Part shown: positions 1-8,918 of the stretch, piece by piece | Layout: each line of letters starts with the position of its first letter | How positions within the stretch are numbered: position 1 is the first letter of the stretch | NCBI GenBank assembly: GCA_022402525.1 | Contig: JAKRSB010000141.1 | Location: 1 to 64,000 of the forward strand | From: Thermosynechococcaceae cyanobacterium MS004 | Lineage (GTDB): Bacteria > Cyanobacteriota > Cyanobacteriia > Thermosynechococcales > Thermosynechococcaceae | Direction: 5' to 3' | DNA length: 64,000 nucleotides | Translations under genes and position numbers: made by a program | Notes under the pieces: model-generated | What the model saw: the letters and a program-made list of their open reading frames with translations, nothing else | Databases searched by the model: none | Told to the model about the DNA's origin: nothing

Positions 1-255
1 CGTAATCATGTGAGGCCAATCGAGGGTGCTTTCGACTGGACTCCAGCCATACCCCTGGGCTTCTTCAAACTGAGCGGGAAAGTGGGAGGCATAGACCATC
101 AGCTTTTTAGGCACACAGCCGCGATTGACGCAGGTGCCCCCTAACCGCCCCGATTCTACGATGCCAACCTTGGCACCATAGCTTGCGGCGCGCCGAGCTG
201 AGGCAATGCCGCCAGAGCCAGCACCAATGACAAATAAATCGAAGTCGTAACTCAT
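1..255 (-). CDS. gor: Glutathione reductase, N-terminal part (cut by window edge)
   Basis: Only the first 85 codons are inside the window; the gene continues past base 1. The start ATG is at 255-253. The product begins with an FAD-binding Rossmann motif ([16 protein letters not shown]) and then the redox-active disulfide motif [13 protein letters not shown], whose two cysteines are four residues apart. This is the pattern of class I flavoprotein disulfide reductases. The Arg in CVNRGC and the following text fit cyanobacterial NADPH-dependent glutathione reductase, which regenerates GSH from GSSG in the cytosol. It lies directly downstream of the peroxiredoxin gene on the same strand, which suggests a shared antioxidant transcription unit. 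Other disulfide reductases cannot be fully excluded without the C-terminal half. Confidence 0.85.
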   Translation of the reverse strand, partial: MSYDFDLFVIGAGSGGIASARRAASYGAKVGIVESGRLGGTCVNRGCVPKKLMVYASHFPAQFEEAQGYGWSPVESTLDWPHMIT

Positions 256-279
256 ATCCCACCTTTTGCTCAATAACTG

Positions 280-309
280 CATGGAGCCAAACCTCTGTTT
301 AGCTCCATG
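280..309. other. 8-bp inverted repeat between prxII and gor
   Basis: CATGGAGC (280-287) and GCTCCATG (302-309) form a perfect 8-bp stem with a 14-nt loop. It sits in the 94-nt gap between the peroxiredoxin stop and the gor start. No T-run follows on the minus strand, so it looks more like an mRNA processing or stability hairpin than a Rho-independent terminator. The function is inferred from position only. Confidence 0.5.
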
Positions 310-349
310 AGACTTTCGGGTATTACGGACAGCTTAAACCAAGCTCAAC

Positions 350-883
350 CTAGTGGGCGCCTTTGAGGTAAGCCAGCATGGTATCTGCATCAGATACTTC
401 AAAGGGATCGGTAGGACAGTTGTCAGAATAACCAGGCTCTGCAAAGACTTTTTCAATGGTGCCGTCGTTGACGACCATAGAGTAACGCCAAGAGCGCAGC
501 CCAAAGCCCAGGTTTGATTTGTCTACGAGCATACCCATCTTGCGGGTAAACTCAGCATTCCCGTCTGGCAGAAGCTTGACCTTGTCTGCACCTAGGTTCT
601 TGCCCCACTGGAACATCACAAACGCATCGTTGACAGAGATACAGTAAATTTCATCAACACCCAGCGCTTTAATTTCGTCATACAGCTCTTCATAGCGAGG
701 CAGGTGGGTCGAAGAGCAGGTGGGCGTGAAGGCACCGGGCAAAGAAAACAGCACAATTTTTTTGCCAGCAAAAATTTCGTCGGTGGTTACATCCTGCCAG
801 CGAAAGGGGTTAGGGCCGCCAACGGACTCATCCCGGACGCGGGTCTTGAAGATGACATGAGGGACTTTTTCAATAACTGCCAT
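350..883 (-). CDS. Type II peroxiredoxin (Prx5 family)
   Basis: A 177-residue thiol peroxidase that reduces H2O2 and alkyl hydroperoxides with glutathione- or thioredoxin-type reductants. The peroxidatic cysteine is Cys56 in the Prx5 signature PGAFTPTCS, and a second cysteine follows in YCISVND. Conserved text such as [13 protein letters not shown] is typical of the family. The ATG at 883 is preferred over the GTG at 901 because a purine-rich AAGAGAAA ribosome-binding stretch precedes it and the protein then has the usual length. The gene is divergent from a PerR regulator and upstream of gor. The same prxII/perR divergent arrangement is known from Synechocystis (sll1621/slr1738), where PerR represses prxII. 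Confidence 0.93.
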   Translation of the reverse strand: MAVIEKVPHVIFKTRVRDESVGGPNPFRWQDVTTDEIFAGKKIVLFSLPGAFTPTCSSTHLPRYEELYDEIKALGVDEIYCISVNDAFVMFQWGKNLGADKVKLLPDGNAEFTRKMGMLVDKSNLGFGLRSWRYSMVVNDGTIEKVFAEPGYSDNCPTDPFEVSDADTMLAYLKGAH

Positions 884-920
884 GGTGTTTCTCTTGTGCA
901 CGACTTAAGTCAGAATAATT

Positions 921-936
921 CTTATTTAGGAATAAG
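921..936. promoter_or_regulatory. Candidate PerR operator between prxII and perR
   Basis: In the 162-bp divergent spacer, CTTATT (921-926) and AATAAG (931-936) form an inverted repeat with a 4-nt centre, in AT-rich sequence about 40 bp upstream of the prxII start. PerR boxes are AT-rich inverted repeats, and PerR regulators commonly act on the adjacent peroxidase gene and on themselves. The assignment is by position and symmetry only. An AT-rich stretch near 996-1010 is an alternative site. Confidence 0.4.
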
Positions 937-1045
937 TCAATAGTTTAAGTTACTTCGTTAAGCTATCAACTCATTTCTGGCTGAAGTTCTGATCTATCAA
1001 TTATTATAGTGACATTGAGCTCCTTCGTCTGTCGGCCAAACCACC

Positions 1046-1477
1046 ATGTCTGCACTCCCCATCAACCTTGTTGTGCAAACCTTAAAAGAAAAAGGGCTGC
1101 GGGTTACGCCCCAGCGTTGTGCGGTCTACGCGAACCTACTGGGACGCACCGATCACCCAACCGTTGAGCAGCTTTTGCGGGATCTCAACCAGTCTTTTCC
1201 CATTTCTTCCCAGGCGACGGTCTACAGTTCACTTCAGTCGCTACGGGAGGCTGGCCTAGTCCGGGAGGTGCTGCTGGATGAAGGGGTTTTACGCTACGAC
1301 GCGAATGTTGAGCCGCATCATCACTTTCGCTGCCGGTGCTGTGGCGACATTACGGATGTTGCCTGGTCTGCATTTCCGGCCTTAAATCTGTCCAAGCTTC
1401 CCACCAATCTCCACCCTGAAACCTATGAGGTGACAGTGCATGGTGTTTGCGATCGCTGTGAGTCTACCCAGGTCTAG
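1046..1477 (+). CDS. perR: Fur-family peroxide sensor PerR
   Basis: A 143-residue winged-helix metalloregulator. The residues that form the regulatory metal site in Bacillus PerR fall at the same numbers here: His37 (RTDHPT), Asp85 (RYDAN), His91 and His93 (HHHF) and Asp104 (DITD). Asp85 is the residue that separates PerR from iron-sensing Fur, which has Glu there. Two CxxC pairs, Cys96/Cys99 and Cys135/Cys138, make the structural zinc site. PerR proteins sense H2O2 by iron-catalysed oxidation of the metal-site histidines and then release DNA. The gene is divergent from prxII, its probable target. Confidence 0.93.
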   Translation: MSALPINLVVQTLKEKGLRVTPQRCAVYANLLGRTDHPTVEQLLRDLNQSFPISSQATVYSSLQSLREAGLVREVLLDEGVLRYDANVEPHHHFRCRCCGDITDVAWSAFPALNLSKLPTNLHPETYEVTVHGVCDRCESTQV

Positions 1478-1734
1478 TCCAGCGTTGTGTGGATGGGTGC
1501 TTGTAAAAGTACTTGTGAAGGGTGCTTTCAAAAAATATTAATGAGCCACGTGAACATTCACTCTCTAGGCACTCGTTGACCGTACTGAGATCGTTTAATG
1601 TACTGAGTAGAGCTTCAATTCTGAATCAATAGCTGTGTCGCGTTGGGCCCTATTCGGGGCTGGCTTAAACCCATTAAACCGCGATGGGGTAGGGGAAACT
1701 CTAGGGTATTAGTCCTATCAAGGTCGTTGGTGCA

Positions 1735-2400
1735 GTGGACAATCCAAAGCGGAATTTAGCATCAGGGTCAATACCGAAATCGGCACCCAAATCTCCAGCA
1801 TCGGAAGCGACACCCCAGGCTTTGGCTACAGGAGCTTTTGACATTGTGGCTCTAGCCGCCTCTGCGGGAGGACTGACCGCCGTGAGTCAGGTGCTGGGGC
1901 AGCTTCCTGACAATTTTCCAGCCGCGATCGCCATTGTGCAGCATCTTGACCCAACGCACCGATCCTTCATGGCTGATATTCTCGGCCGCAAAACAGCCCT
2001 GTCGGTTAAGCAGGCGGAGGCAGGGGAACAAGTTCAGGCAGGAACCGTCTATATTGCCCCGCCAAATTATCATCTTTTGGTGAATCCCGACAAGACTCTG
2101 GCCTTAACTCAAACTGAACGGGTACATTTCCTGCGTCCTTCCGCAGACCTGCTGTTTGAGTCCGTGGCGGTGGCCTACCAAGACCACGCGATCGCCGTTG
2201 TCCTGACCGGAACCGGAAACGATGGTGCAGTGGGGGTTCAGGCAATTCATCAAAATGGCGGGAAGGTAATTGCTCAAGATGAGGAAACTTCAGACTTCTT
2301 TGGGATGCCTGGTTCTGCGGTTGAGACAGGAGCGGTAGACTTTGTACTACCCTTGTCGGAGATTGCGGCGGCGCTGATGAGGCTGGTTTTTCAAGGTTAG
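1735..2400 (+). CDS. Stand-alone CheB-type protein-glutamate methylesterase
   Basis: A 221-residue protein consisting of a CheB methylesterase domain preceded by about 30 low-complexity residues. The catalytic triad is visible: Ser43 in ALAASAGG, His70 in VQHLDP and Asp163 in TGTGNDG. There is no receiver domain, so it is not controlled by CheA phosphorylation in the usual way. The only plausible start is the GTG at 1735. The next gene encodes the matching CheR methyltransferase with PAS domains, followed by a hybrid histidine kinase. CheB and CheR domains in such settings often act outside classical chemotaxis, and no chemoreceptor gene is nearby. The substrate is unknown. Confidence 0.9.
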   Translation: MDNPKRNLASGSIPKSAPKSPASEATPQALATGAFDIVALAASAGGLTAVSQVLGQLPDNFPAAIAIVQHLDPTHRSFMADILGRKTALSVKQAEAGEQVQAGTVYIAPPNYHLLVNPDKTLALTQTERVHFLRPSADLLFESVAVAYQDHAIAVVLTGTGNDGAVGVQAIHQNGGKVIAQDEETSDFFGMPGSAVETGAVDFVLPLSEIAAALMRLVFQG

Positions 2401-2522
2401 GCGGTTAAGTCTGTTAAGGTTCTAGCTCTGCTTCAGTCAGACTAAGGTTAAGGTTCAATGCCGATACAACTTGAGACCAATTCAACCTTAATACCAATAC
2501 AAAATAACGTAGAAATGAGACT

Positions 2523-4367
2523 ATGGAGCAGGAAGTAGACCCATCTTTTGAGACTTTGCTAGAGTACCTTCGGCAGTCGCGGGGGTTTGACTTTACGGGC
2601 TATAAGCGAGCCAGCCTTTCCCGTCGGGTGCTGCGGCAGATGCAGTCCTATGGCATTGAAACCTACCGAGACTACCAGGACTATCTGGAAGTTCATCCCG
2701 ATGAGTTTGTGCTCCTGTTTAATACGGTCTTAATCAACGTCACCGCCTTTTTTCGGGATACGATCGCCTGGGAGTACCTGCAAAACGAAGTATTGCCCCA
2801 GCTCTTTGCAACCAAGCCAGAGCGATCGCCCATCCGCATCTGGAGTGCCGGGTGCGCCTCTGGAGAAGAAGCCTATACCCTGGCCATGATTCTGGCCAAA
2901 CTGCTGGGGCGAGAACAGTTACGGCAGCGGGTCAAAATCTACGCCACCGATATAGATGAAGAGTCTCTGTCCCAAGCGCGTCAGTCTCTCTATAGGGCCC
3001 AAGACCTTGAGGCTGTGCCAGCAGACCTTCAAACGCAGTTTTTTGAGCCCGTTGGCGATCGCCTTATCTTTGATCCAGATCTGCGCCGCGCCGTCATCTT
3101 TGGCCGCCACGACCTGCTTCAGGATGCGCCCATTTCGCGCCTCGACCTGCTGGTTTGCCGCAATACCCTCATGTATTTCAATGCAGAAACCCAGGGAAGG
3201 GTTTTGAAGCGGCTACACTTTGCCCTAAATCCTACAGGCGTATTATTTTTGGGCAAAGCCGAAATGCTGCTGACCCACGCTAATTTATTCACGCCCATTA
3301 ATTTGCAGCATCGCATCTTTCGTCGGGTTACACCGCAAAATCGACGGGACTTCAGCCTACTAGATACAAGTCCCCTTGAAGAAGACCTCAGCAATATCCT
3401 AGAAGACCATCGGCAAATCGGGGAATTGGCCTTTGAGTCCTTGCCGATGGCTCAGATTGTGATCAACATCAACGGGATTTTGGTCTTGGCCAATGCCACA
3501 GCCCGTGAGCTGTTTGGCCTTAACCTGATGGATTTGGGGCGTCCCCTGCAAGACTTAGAGATTTCTTACCGTCCCTTGGAGCTGCGCTCTTATATTGATC
3601 AGGTGTCCCGAGAGCGCGCCTTGATCTTAATTCATGATGTTTTGCGAAACCTGTCAGGACAGAGCAGCCAATCCTTTGACGTGCAGTTTAAGCCTTTAGA
3701 GAATAAAAGCGCTGAATTCCTGGGGGTCAGCATCACCTTTGTAGATGTGACGCGCTACCACGACCTCCAGGAAATGCTGACTCATTCTAATCAAGAGCTA
3801 GAAACCACTAACGAAGAGCTGGAGTCAAGCAACGAAGAGCTAGAAACCACCAACGAAGAACTCCAGTCGACCAACGAGGAACTCGAAACCACCAACGAAG
3901 AACTCCAGTCCAGCAACGAAGAACTGGAGACAATGAATGAAGAACTTCAGTCCACCAACGAAGAATTACAGACCATCAACGCAGAGCTTCAGCAGCGCAC
4001 GGGGGAACTCAATGAAGCCAATGCATTCTTAAGTTCTCTCTTCACCAGTCTGAGTCTGGGCGTCATTGTTATCGATCGCCAACTTCACATTTTGACCTGG
4101 AATCACGCTGCTGAAGAATTATGGGGACTTCGATTTAACGAAGCCCAAGGCAAGTCTTTCCTAGGCCTAGACATTGGCTTACCCGTAGAGCAACTGCGAG
4201 ATCCCATTCTTCAATGCCTCAAGGGAGAGAAAGATCGCCAGGAGCTGGTTTTAAAGGCCAGAAATCGTCGAGGTCAAGAGATCCAGTGTCGCTTGAGTAT
4301 TAGTCCCCTTGCAGGGGGGGAAACCCAACAGCGAGGCGCGATTCTCTTGATGGAAGAGGTAAAATAG
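2523..4367 (+). CDS. CheR-type methyltransferase with PAS domains and long coiled coil
   Basis: A 614-residue protein. Residues about 10-270 form a CheR SAM-dependent glutamate methyltransferase, with the SAM loop SAGCASGEEAY near residues 108-119. A PAS-like domain covers about 290-415. A heptad-repeat coiled coil (units of the type ELETTNE and ELQSTNE) runs from about 425 to 494, and a second PAS domain covers about 500-610. The order CheR, PAS, coiled coil, PAS is that of the C-terminal half of known CheB/CheR-PAS fusion proteins; here CheB is a separate gene 122 bp upstream. It probably modifies or scaffolds a signalling partner, perhaps the adjacent kinase. A start at ATG 2523 gives the normal CheR N-terminus. 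Confidence 0.9.
   Translation: MEQEVDPSFETLLEYLRQSRGFDFTGYKRASLSRRVLRQMQSYGIETYRDYQDYLEVHPDEFVLLFNTVLINVTAFFRDTIAWEYLQNEVLPQLFATKPERSPIRIWSAGCASGEEAYTLAMILAKLLGREQLRQRVKIYATDIDEESLSQARQSLYRAQDLEAVPADLQTQFFEPVGDRLIFDPDLRRAVIFGRHDLLQDAPISRLDLLVCRNTLMYFNAETQGRVLKRLHFALNPTGVLFLGKAEMLLTHANLFTPINLQHRIFRRVTPQNRRDFSLLDTSPLEEDLSNILEDHRQIGELAFESLPMAQIVININGILVLANATARELFGLNLMDLGRPLQDLEISYRPLELRSYIDQVSRERALILIHDVLRNLSGQSSQSFDVQFKPLENKSAEFLGVSITFVDVTRYHDLQEMLTHSNQELETTNEELESSNEELETTNEELQSTNEELETTNEELQSSNEELETMNEELQSTNEELQTINAELQQRTGELNEANAFLSSLFTSLSLGVIVIDRQLHILTWNHAAEELWGLRFNEAQGKSFLGLDIGLPVEQLRDPILQCLKGEKDRQELVLKARNRRGQEIQCRLSISPLAGGETQQRGAILLMEEVK
3795..4004 (+). repeat. Ten tandem 21-bp units encoding coiled-coil heptads
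   Basis: Ten consecutive 21-nt units inside the cheR-PAS gene encode heptads starting with EL and mostly ending in NE. Neighbouring units are very alike at DNA level as well as protein level, which points to growth by unit duplication. Heptad number sets the length of the helical connector between the two PAS domains. Confidence 0.9.
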
Positions 4368-4379
4368 GGATAGACAACA

Positions 4380-4437
4380 AATAAAGCTGCCAAATAAAGC
4401 CGCCAAACAACAACTGCCAGCAATAAACCCGCCAAGA
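4380..4437. repeat. Degenerate short tandem repeat in spacer
   Basis: Units resembling AATAAAGC(T/C)GCCA recur with a spacing of about 14 bp between the CheR gene and the hybrid kinase. It is one of many such arrays of locus-specific sequence in this window. Confidence 0.6.
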
Positions 4438-4523
4438 GAACTGTCTACCGGACTATGCCAAAGGACATTTTTATAGATTTAAATCAAGCCCTTTCATCAA
4501 GCTGAATTTCAGCTTTATCCGTC

Positions 4524-6623
4524 ATGAACGTGATTGACTTCGAGCGACAGATCCAATCTGCGCAGACTCGTCTCCAGACGATGCAGACGGCAGCAAGCGG
4601 CTCTCAGGCTTCATCTAAAGCGCTACAGGATGAGGCGATCGCTGAATTTTCGATCACCCTAGAAGAACTACACGTCACCACAGAAGAACTGCGATCGCAA
4701 AACGAAGCCTTGCTGGCCAGCCAGCGTGCCCTTGAAGTAGAGCGTCAGCGCTATCAAGAGCTGTTTGACTTTGCCCCAGACGGCTACCTCGTCACAGACT
4801 CCCAAGGGGTGATTCAAGAAGCCAACCACGCGGTCAGTCGCCTCTTCAACCTGCGCCAAGATTTACTGATAGGCAAGCCGCTTGCTGTCTTTGTAGACAA
4901 AAGAGATCAGACTTCCTTTCATACCCAACTCGCTCAGCTCATCCATCAGGGACAGTCTTTATTTGACTGGGAGGTTCGTCTTAAGCCCAGGGATCAATTT
5001 GCTTTTCCCGCAGCCATCTCTGTCTCCACCATGTACTACGATCCCCAAGGTCATCTGAGCGGCTTTCGCTGGCTCCTGCGGGATCTGAGTCAGCGAAAGA
5101 TCCATGAACAAGCGATTCAGGAACAGGCCAATTTGCTGAATATTGCCACAGACGCCATTCTGGTTCGCGGCTTAGAAAATCAGATCCTGTTTTGGAACCA
5201 AGGGGCGGAGCGACTCTACGGATGGACTGCCGAACAGGCAAAAGGGCAAGATATTGTTGAGCTGCTGTACTCCGCAGATTTACCAAACCCCGAAGCTGTC
5301 CGAAACGACCAGGTCATGAAAAATGGTGAGTGGCGAGGAGAGCTAGAGCAAATTACCCAGTCCCAACAACCCATTATTGTCGAAAGCCATTGGACTCTTG
5401 TCCGGGACGAAGACAATCACCCCAAGCAAATCCTGATCGTCAATACGGATATTACCCAGAAAAAGCAGCTTGAATCTCAGCTATTTCAGGCTCAGCGGAT
5501 TGACAGCTTAGGAACCCTCGCTCGCGGCATTGCCCACGACCTAAACAATATCCTGACGCCCATCCTCGGCATTGCTCAACTGCTCCCCTCCAAACTTCCG
5601 CACATGGATGCAACCGCACTCCGGCTCGTTCATCTGTTAGAAAGCAGCGTGAAGCGAGGCATTGATTTAGTGCAGCAGATTCAGCTCTTTACGGGCAAGG
5701 CCCAGAGTCAGCGCAAAGTGCTGTGTATTGACACGCTAATCTCAGATATTGCACAACTGACCCAGACGTTTTTGCCCAAGTCGATTGTCTTTTCCAGCTA
5801 CAGCACCCCAGATCTTTGGTATATCGAAGGGGACGCTACGCAGCTCCACCAGATTTTAATGAACCTCTGCGTCAATGCCAGAGATGCGATGCCCTTGGGC
5901 GGAACTCTACACCTCAGCGCCCACAATTTTGTCATTGATGAGAATAATATCCAGATGCATCCAGATGCCCGACTGGGTGCCTACGTGGTTATTACCAGTC
6001 GAGATACTGGTACGGGCATTCCGGCAAATATTATGAGCCGAATGTTTGAGCCGTTTTTTACCACCAAGCCCCAAGGACAGGGTTCGGGACTAGGCCTATC
6101 GATTGTAGCGGGGATTGTCAAAAACCATGAGGGGTTTATGCTGGCATCCAGCCGAGTGGGTCGAGGGAGTCAATTCCAGGTATTTTTGCCTGCCTTAAAA
6201 ACCGTCGCATTTTCGCGAGAAGACGAGCTGAACTTTCCGCGAGGCAATGCAGAGCTGATCCTGGTGGTTGATGATGACCTCGCCATTCTGGAATCGACGA
6301 AGCTGACGCTCCAGAACTTTGGCTACCAGGTGGTGACAGCCCAGGACGGCCTTGAGGCGATCGCCGTCTATCGGGCACAGCAAGACAACATTCGCGTCAT
6401 TTTGATGGATTTAATGATGCCGTCTATGGATGGAGAAACGGCAAGCTTCGGCTTAAGGGAGATTAACGCACAGGTCAAAATTATTGCCACTAGCGGACTC
6501 AGCATACAGCACCCCTCCCTAGAACCTGATCTGCCTATCAGCGCCTTTTTGCCTAAGCCTTACGCTGTTGAGACGCTCTTGACGACGGTGCGTAAGGTCA
6601 TTGAGCAATGCGCTCCCGAATAG
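4524..6623 (+). CDS. PAS-PAS hybrid sensor histidine kinase
   Basis: A 699-residue soluble hybrid kinase with no membrane segments. A short N-terminal coiled coil (about 1-75) is followed by two PAS domains (about 77-190 and 200-315) and a HisKA dimerisation domain with phospho-acceptor His338 in GIAHDLNNIL. The HATPase domain (about 430-545) shows an N box (MNLCVNARDAM) and glycine boxes (DTGTGIP, GSGLGLSIV). A C-terminal receiver domain has Asp629 in VILMDLMMP and the acidic pocket VVDDD. The GIAHDLNN type H-box is common in hybrid kinases that transfer phosphate to an attached receiver. It probably works with the upstream CheB and CheR proteins; the stimulus is unknown. Confidence 0.93.
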   Translation: MNVIDFERQIQSAQTRLQTMQTAASGSQASSKALQDEAIAEFSITLEELHVTTEELRSQNEALLASQRALEVERQRYQELFDFAPDGYLVTDSQGVIQEANHAVSRLFNLRQDLLIGKPLAVFVDKRDQTSFHTQLAQLIHQGQSLFDWEVRLKPRDQFAFPAAISVSTMYYDPQGHLSGFRWLLRDLSQRKIHEQAIQEQANLLNIATDAILVRGLENQILFWNQGAERLYGWTAEQAKGQDIVELLYSADLPNPEAVRNDQVMKNGEWRGELEQITQSQQPIIVESHWTLVRDEDNHPKQILIVNTDITQKKQLESQLFQAQRIDSLGTLARGIAHDLNNILTPILGIAQLLPSKLPHMDATALRLVHLLESSVKRGIDLVQQIQLFTGKAQSQRKVLCIDTLISDIAQLTQTFLPKSIVFSSYSTPDLWYIEGDATQLHQILMNLCVNARDAMPLGGTLHLSAHNFVIDENNIQMHPDARLGAYVVITSRDTGTGIPANIMSRMFEPFFTTKPQGQGSGLGLSIVAGIVKNHEGFMLASSRVGRGSQFQVFLPALKTVAFSREDELNFPRGNAELILVVDDDLAILESTKLTLQNFGYQVVTAQDGLEAIAVYRAQQDNIRVILMDLMMPSMDGETASFGLREINAQVKIIATSGLSIQHPSLEPDLPISAFLPKPYAVETLLTTVRKVIEQCAPE

Positions 6624-6711
6624 CGTGAGTTTGATGAGGCACTTGAAGCCCATAAACCAAAACCCCTCTCCCGAAGGCGAGGGGCTTGAGAAACTTGATT
6701 TTTCACAGTTG
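6624..6711 (-). repeat. Dispersed hairpin repeat, copy A
   Basis: The reverse complement of this stretch aligns over about 85 bp with 52755-52839 at roughly four bases in five. The core is a palindrome of the form CCCCTC-gcctt-GGGAGAGGGG, and the end is ATCAAACTCACG in both copies. It lies exactly between the stop of the hybrid kinase and the stop of ctaB, two convergent genes. It may serve as a bidirectional terminator, but as a repeated sequence it may also be a small non-autonomous element. Confidence 0.75.
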
Positions 6712-6739
6712 AGAACGAGGGAGTCCTGCTGAGGGAGTC

Positions 6740-7723
6740 CTACTGAATCATGGGAATTTCATGGAGGAGGGCCATGAGGCTCTGCTGCCACTGCCCCATC
6801 AGCACTCGCGTGAGGGGAAGGCTATCCACGGTCATCCCCAGGCAAAGCATCATCATATAAACAATCGAAAACTTAAAGACAGACTTTGCCACGGTTTTGT
6901 CTTCAGGCGACTGGATGAGCTGCCAGGCTTTAAAGATAAAAATGCTGCCCAGAATCAGCGCGATCGCCCCATAAAGTAAGCCAGAGGCACCACAGGGATA
7001 AACCAGCAGCAGCGTGACGGGCAAAAGCAGCAGCGCATAGTAAAACGTCTGCCACGCCGTAGAGCGCGCCCCAGCCACCACGGGCATCATGGGCACATTT
7101 ACCTTGGTATAGTCATCCTCCATCATGAGGGCGAGGGGCCAGAAATGGGGCGGTGTCCAGACAAAAATAATGGCAAACAACACCCAGGCCGTCCAGCTTA
7201 GCTCACCCGTGACAGCAGCCCAGCCCACCAGTGGCGGAATAGCACCAGCCGCGCCGCCGATCACGATATTTTGAGGCGAGGAGCGCTTGAGCCAGGTGGT
7301 ATATACCCCGATGTAGACTGCAATGCCGGACATGGCCAGCCACGCACTCAGCAGATTAACGAAGTTGGCCAGCAGAATAAAGGAGAGCGAGGCAAGGGCG
7401 ATCGCAAAAATCGCAGCCTGCCAGGGCAAAATGCGGCCAGAGGGCAGTGGACGATGCTGGGTGCGCTCCATAATGCTGTCAATATCGCGATCATAGAGAC
7501 AGTTAATGGTGTTGGCAGAACCTGCTGCAAAGGCCCCCCCTAGAAGGGTGATGCAAAACTGTCCACCATGAATCACCCCTTGGGAAGCCACCCACATACT
7601 TGCGGCAGTGGTGATTAAAAACAGCAGAATTAAACGAGGCTTAGTGAGCTGGTAATAGTCCAGCAGACGGGCGGTTAAAGGGGGTCGGATAACTGAACTT
7701 CTGTCCGACAGGGTTTTTAACAT
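6740..7723 (-). CDS. ctaB: Protoheme IX farnesyltransferase (heme O synthase)
   Basis: A UbiA-superfamily membrane prenyltransferase of 327 residues that adds a farnesyl group to heme B to make heme O. The signature [20 protein letters not shown] with its aspartates for Mg-diphosphate binding is present, as are about eight or nine hydrophobic segments. The ATG at 7723 is chosen over a GTG at 7729 because GAGAAG sits at good distance before it. It follows ctaA by 117 bp on the same strand, and both lie divergent from ctaCDE. The cluster supplies heme A for the oxidase encoded next to it. Confidence 0.96.
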   Translation of the reverse strand: MLKTLSDRSSVIRPPLTARLLDYYQLTKPRLILLFLITTAASMWVASQGVIHGGQFCITLLGGAFAAGSANTINCLYDRDIDSIMERTQHRPLPSGRILPWQAAIFAIALASLSFILLANFVNLLSAWLAMSGIAVYIGVYTTWLKRSSPQNIVIGGAAGAIPPLVGWAAVTGELSWTAWVLFAIIFVWTPPHFWPLALMMEDDYTKVNVPMMPVVAGARSTAWQTFYYALLLLPVTLLLVYPCGASGLLYGAIALILGSIFIFKAWQLIQSPEDKTVAKSVFKFSIVYMMMLCLGMTVDSLPLTRVLMGQWQQSLMALLHEIPMIQ

Positions 7724-7840
7724 AAACACTTCTCTGCTGAATAAACAAACTTATAAACGAGACAGACTACTCAAGCAAACCTATAAGGCACTGCTGAGGC
7801 GCTGCTGAGGCATGATATGGGAACAAGCACCCCTGAGAAA

Positions 7841-8830
7841 TCAGCCCTGCTGGACGGGCAGTGATGATTCAGGCCGATGTGCCGACACTGCAAAAAGCTG
7901 AGCATCAGCCTGGGAGCGATCGCGCAGCGCAATAACGCTCAGGATAATCAACGTGCCAAACAGCGCAGCGGCGATCGCCTGATGGGAAACCGTCAGCCAC
8001 TCGACCTGCAAGTGGAGATGGAGTGTCGAAACCCCAATCCCAATCTGGAGTGTGAGCAGCCCCAAAGCAATCTGGTTCAGTCGACGCAGGAGAGGGTGCA
8101 ACGCTGGAGTTTTCCAGGCTTTGTAGGCCAGCAGCAACACCGATAGACTAGCAGGCACCGCGCTAATCATGTGGCTATGGAGCACGCGACACAAAAGCGC
8201 CGTATCCAGACATTGATGCACCGCCCAGCGGGAGGCCACAAGCGCCCCTAAGATGCTCTGCAGATAGATGCAAATTGCCGCGACCGCTCCGTAGATGTAG
8301 AGGCTACCGCTCACCCCTGTCCCTTGGAAGGGCGTCAAAAAGCTGCCGATAATCACCATGCTGCTAAAAAACAGCAGCGCTGTAGCCAAATGGGCGGTGA
8401 CAATATCAAATCGGAGGAGCTGGGTGACGGTCAAGCCACCCAAAATTCCCTGAAGCACCACCAGTCCAAGGCTAAGCGTGACCGAAATCGGTAGCCACCC
8501 CGGAAGCGATCGCCGATACCGCCAGCAGGTCGCCGCTAGGACAATCATGACCAAGCCAATTGAAGAGGCCGTCAGACGATGAAACCATTCTAAAAAGACC
8601 TGAAAATTCATCTGGGCAGTGGGCACCAGGGTACCGTAGCAGAGCGGCCAGTCGGGGCAGGCTAGACCCGCATTCATCACGCGCGTTGCGCTTCCGATCG
8701 CCATCAACACTAAGGTTTCAAGGCCAATCCCGTAGATAAACTTACGGATTAGCGGCAGCGGTGCGTCGGCAAGGGGAGCCTGAGGAACGAAAGGCTGCTT
8801 AGAGTGAGGATCAAAGAAACTATCAGCCAT
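7841..8830 (-). CDS. ctaA: Heme A synthase (COX15/CtaA family)
   Basis: A membrane enzyme of about 329 residues that oxidises the C8 methyl of heme O to the formyl group of heme A. Eight hydrophobic helices are visible, with conserved text such as GSATRVMNAGLACPDWPLCYG, EWFHRLTAS and HSHMISA, whose histidines ligate heme in this family. The ATG at 8830 (MADSFF) is preferred; an upstream ATG at 8884 would add 18 residues. The gene is upstream of ctaB and is separated from the divergent ctaC by nearly 1 kb of gene-free DNA. Confidence 0.95.
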   Translation of the reverse strand: MADSFFDPHSKQPFVPQAPLADAPLPLIRKFIYGIGLETLVLMAIGSATRVMNAGLACPDWPLCYGTLVPTAQMNFQVFLEWFHRLTASSIGLVMIVLAATCWRYRRSLPGWLPISVTLSLGLVVLQGILGGLTVTQLLRFDIVTAHLATALLFFSSMVIIGSFLTPFQGTGVSGSLYIYGAVAAICIYLQSILGALVASRWAVHQCLDTALLCRVLHSHMISAVPASLSVLLLAYKAWKTPALHPLLRRLNQIALGLLTLQIGIGVSTLHLHLQVEWLTVSHQAIAAALFGTLIILSVIALRDRSQADAQLFAVSAHRPESSLPVQQG

Positions 8831-8918
8831 GAATCCGCCAAAATCCTGGGTGAAAGAGTAGATGAAACACAGTAGATGGAGCACAATGAGCGAAACTTGC
8901 TGCTCCCTTGACCTCTTT

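Noticed and set aside
1-255. Dihydrolipoamide or mercuric reductase instead of glutathione reductase
   Set aside because: [10 protein letters not shown] and the following sequence fit glutathione reductase better, and the neighbour is a peroxiredoxin.
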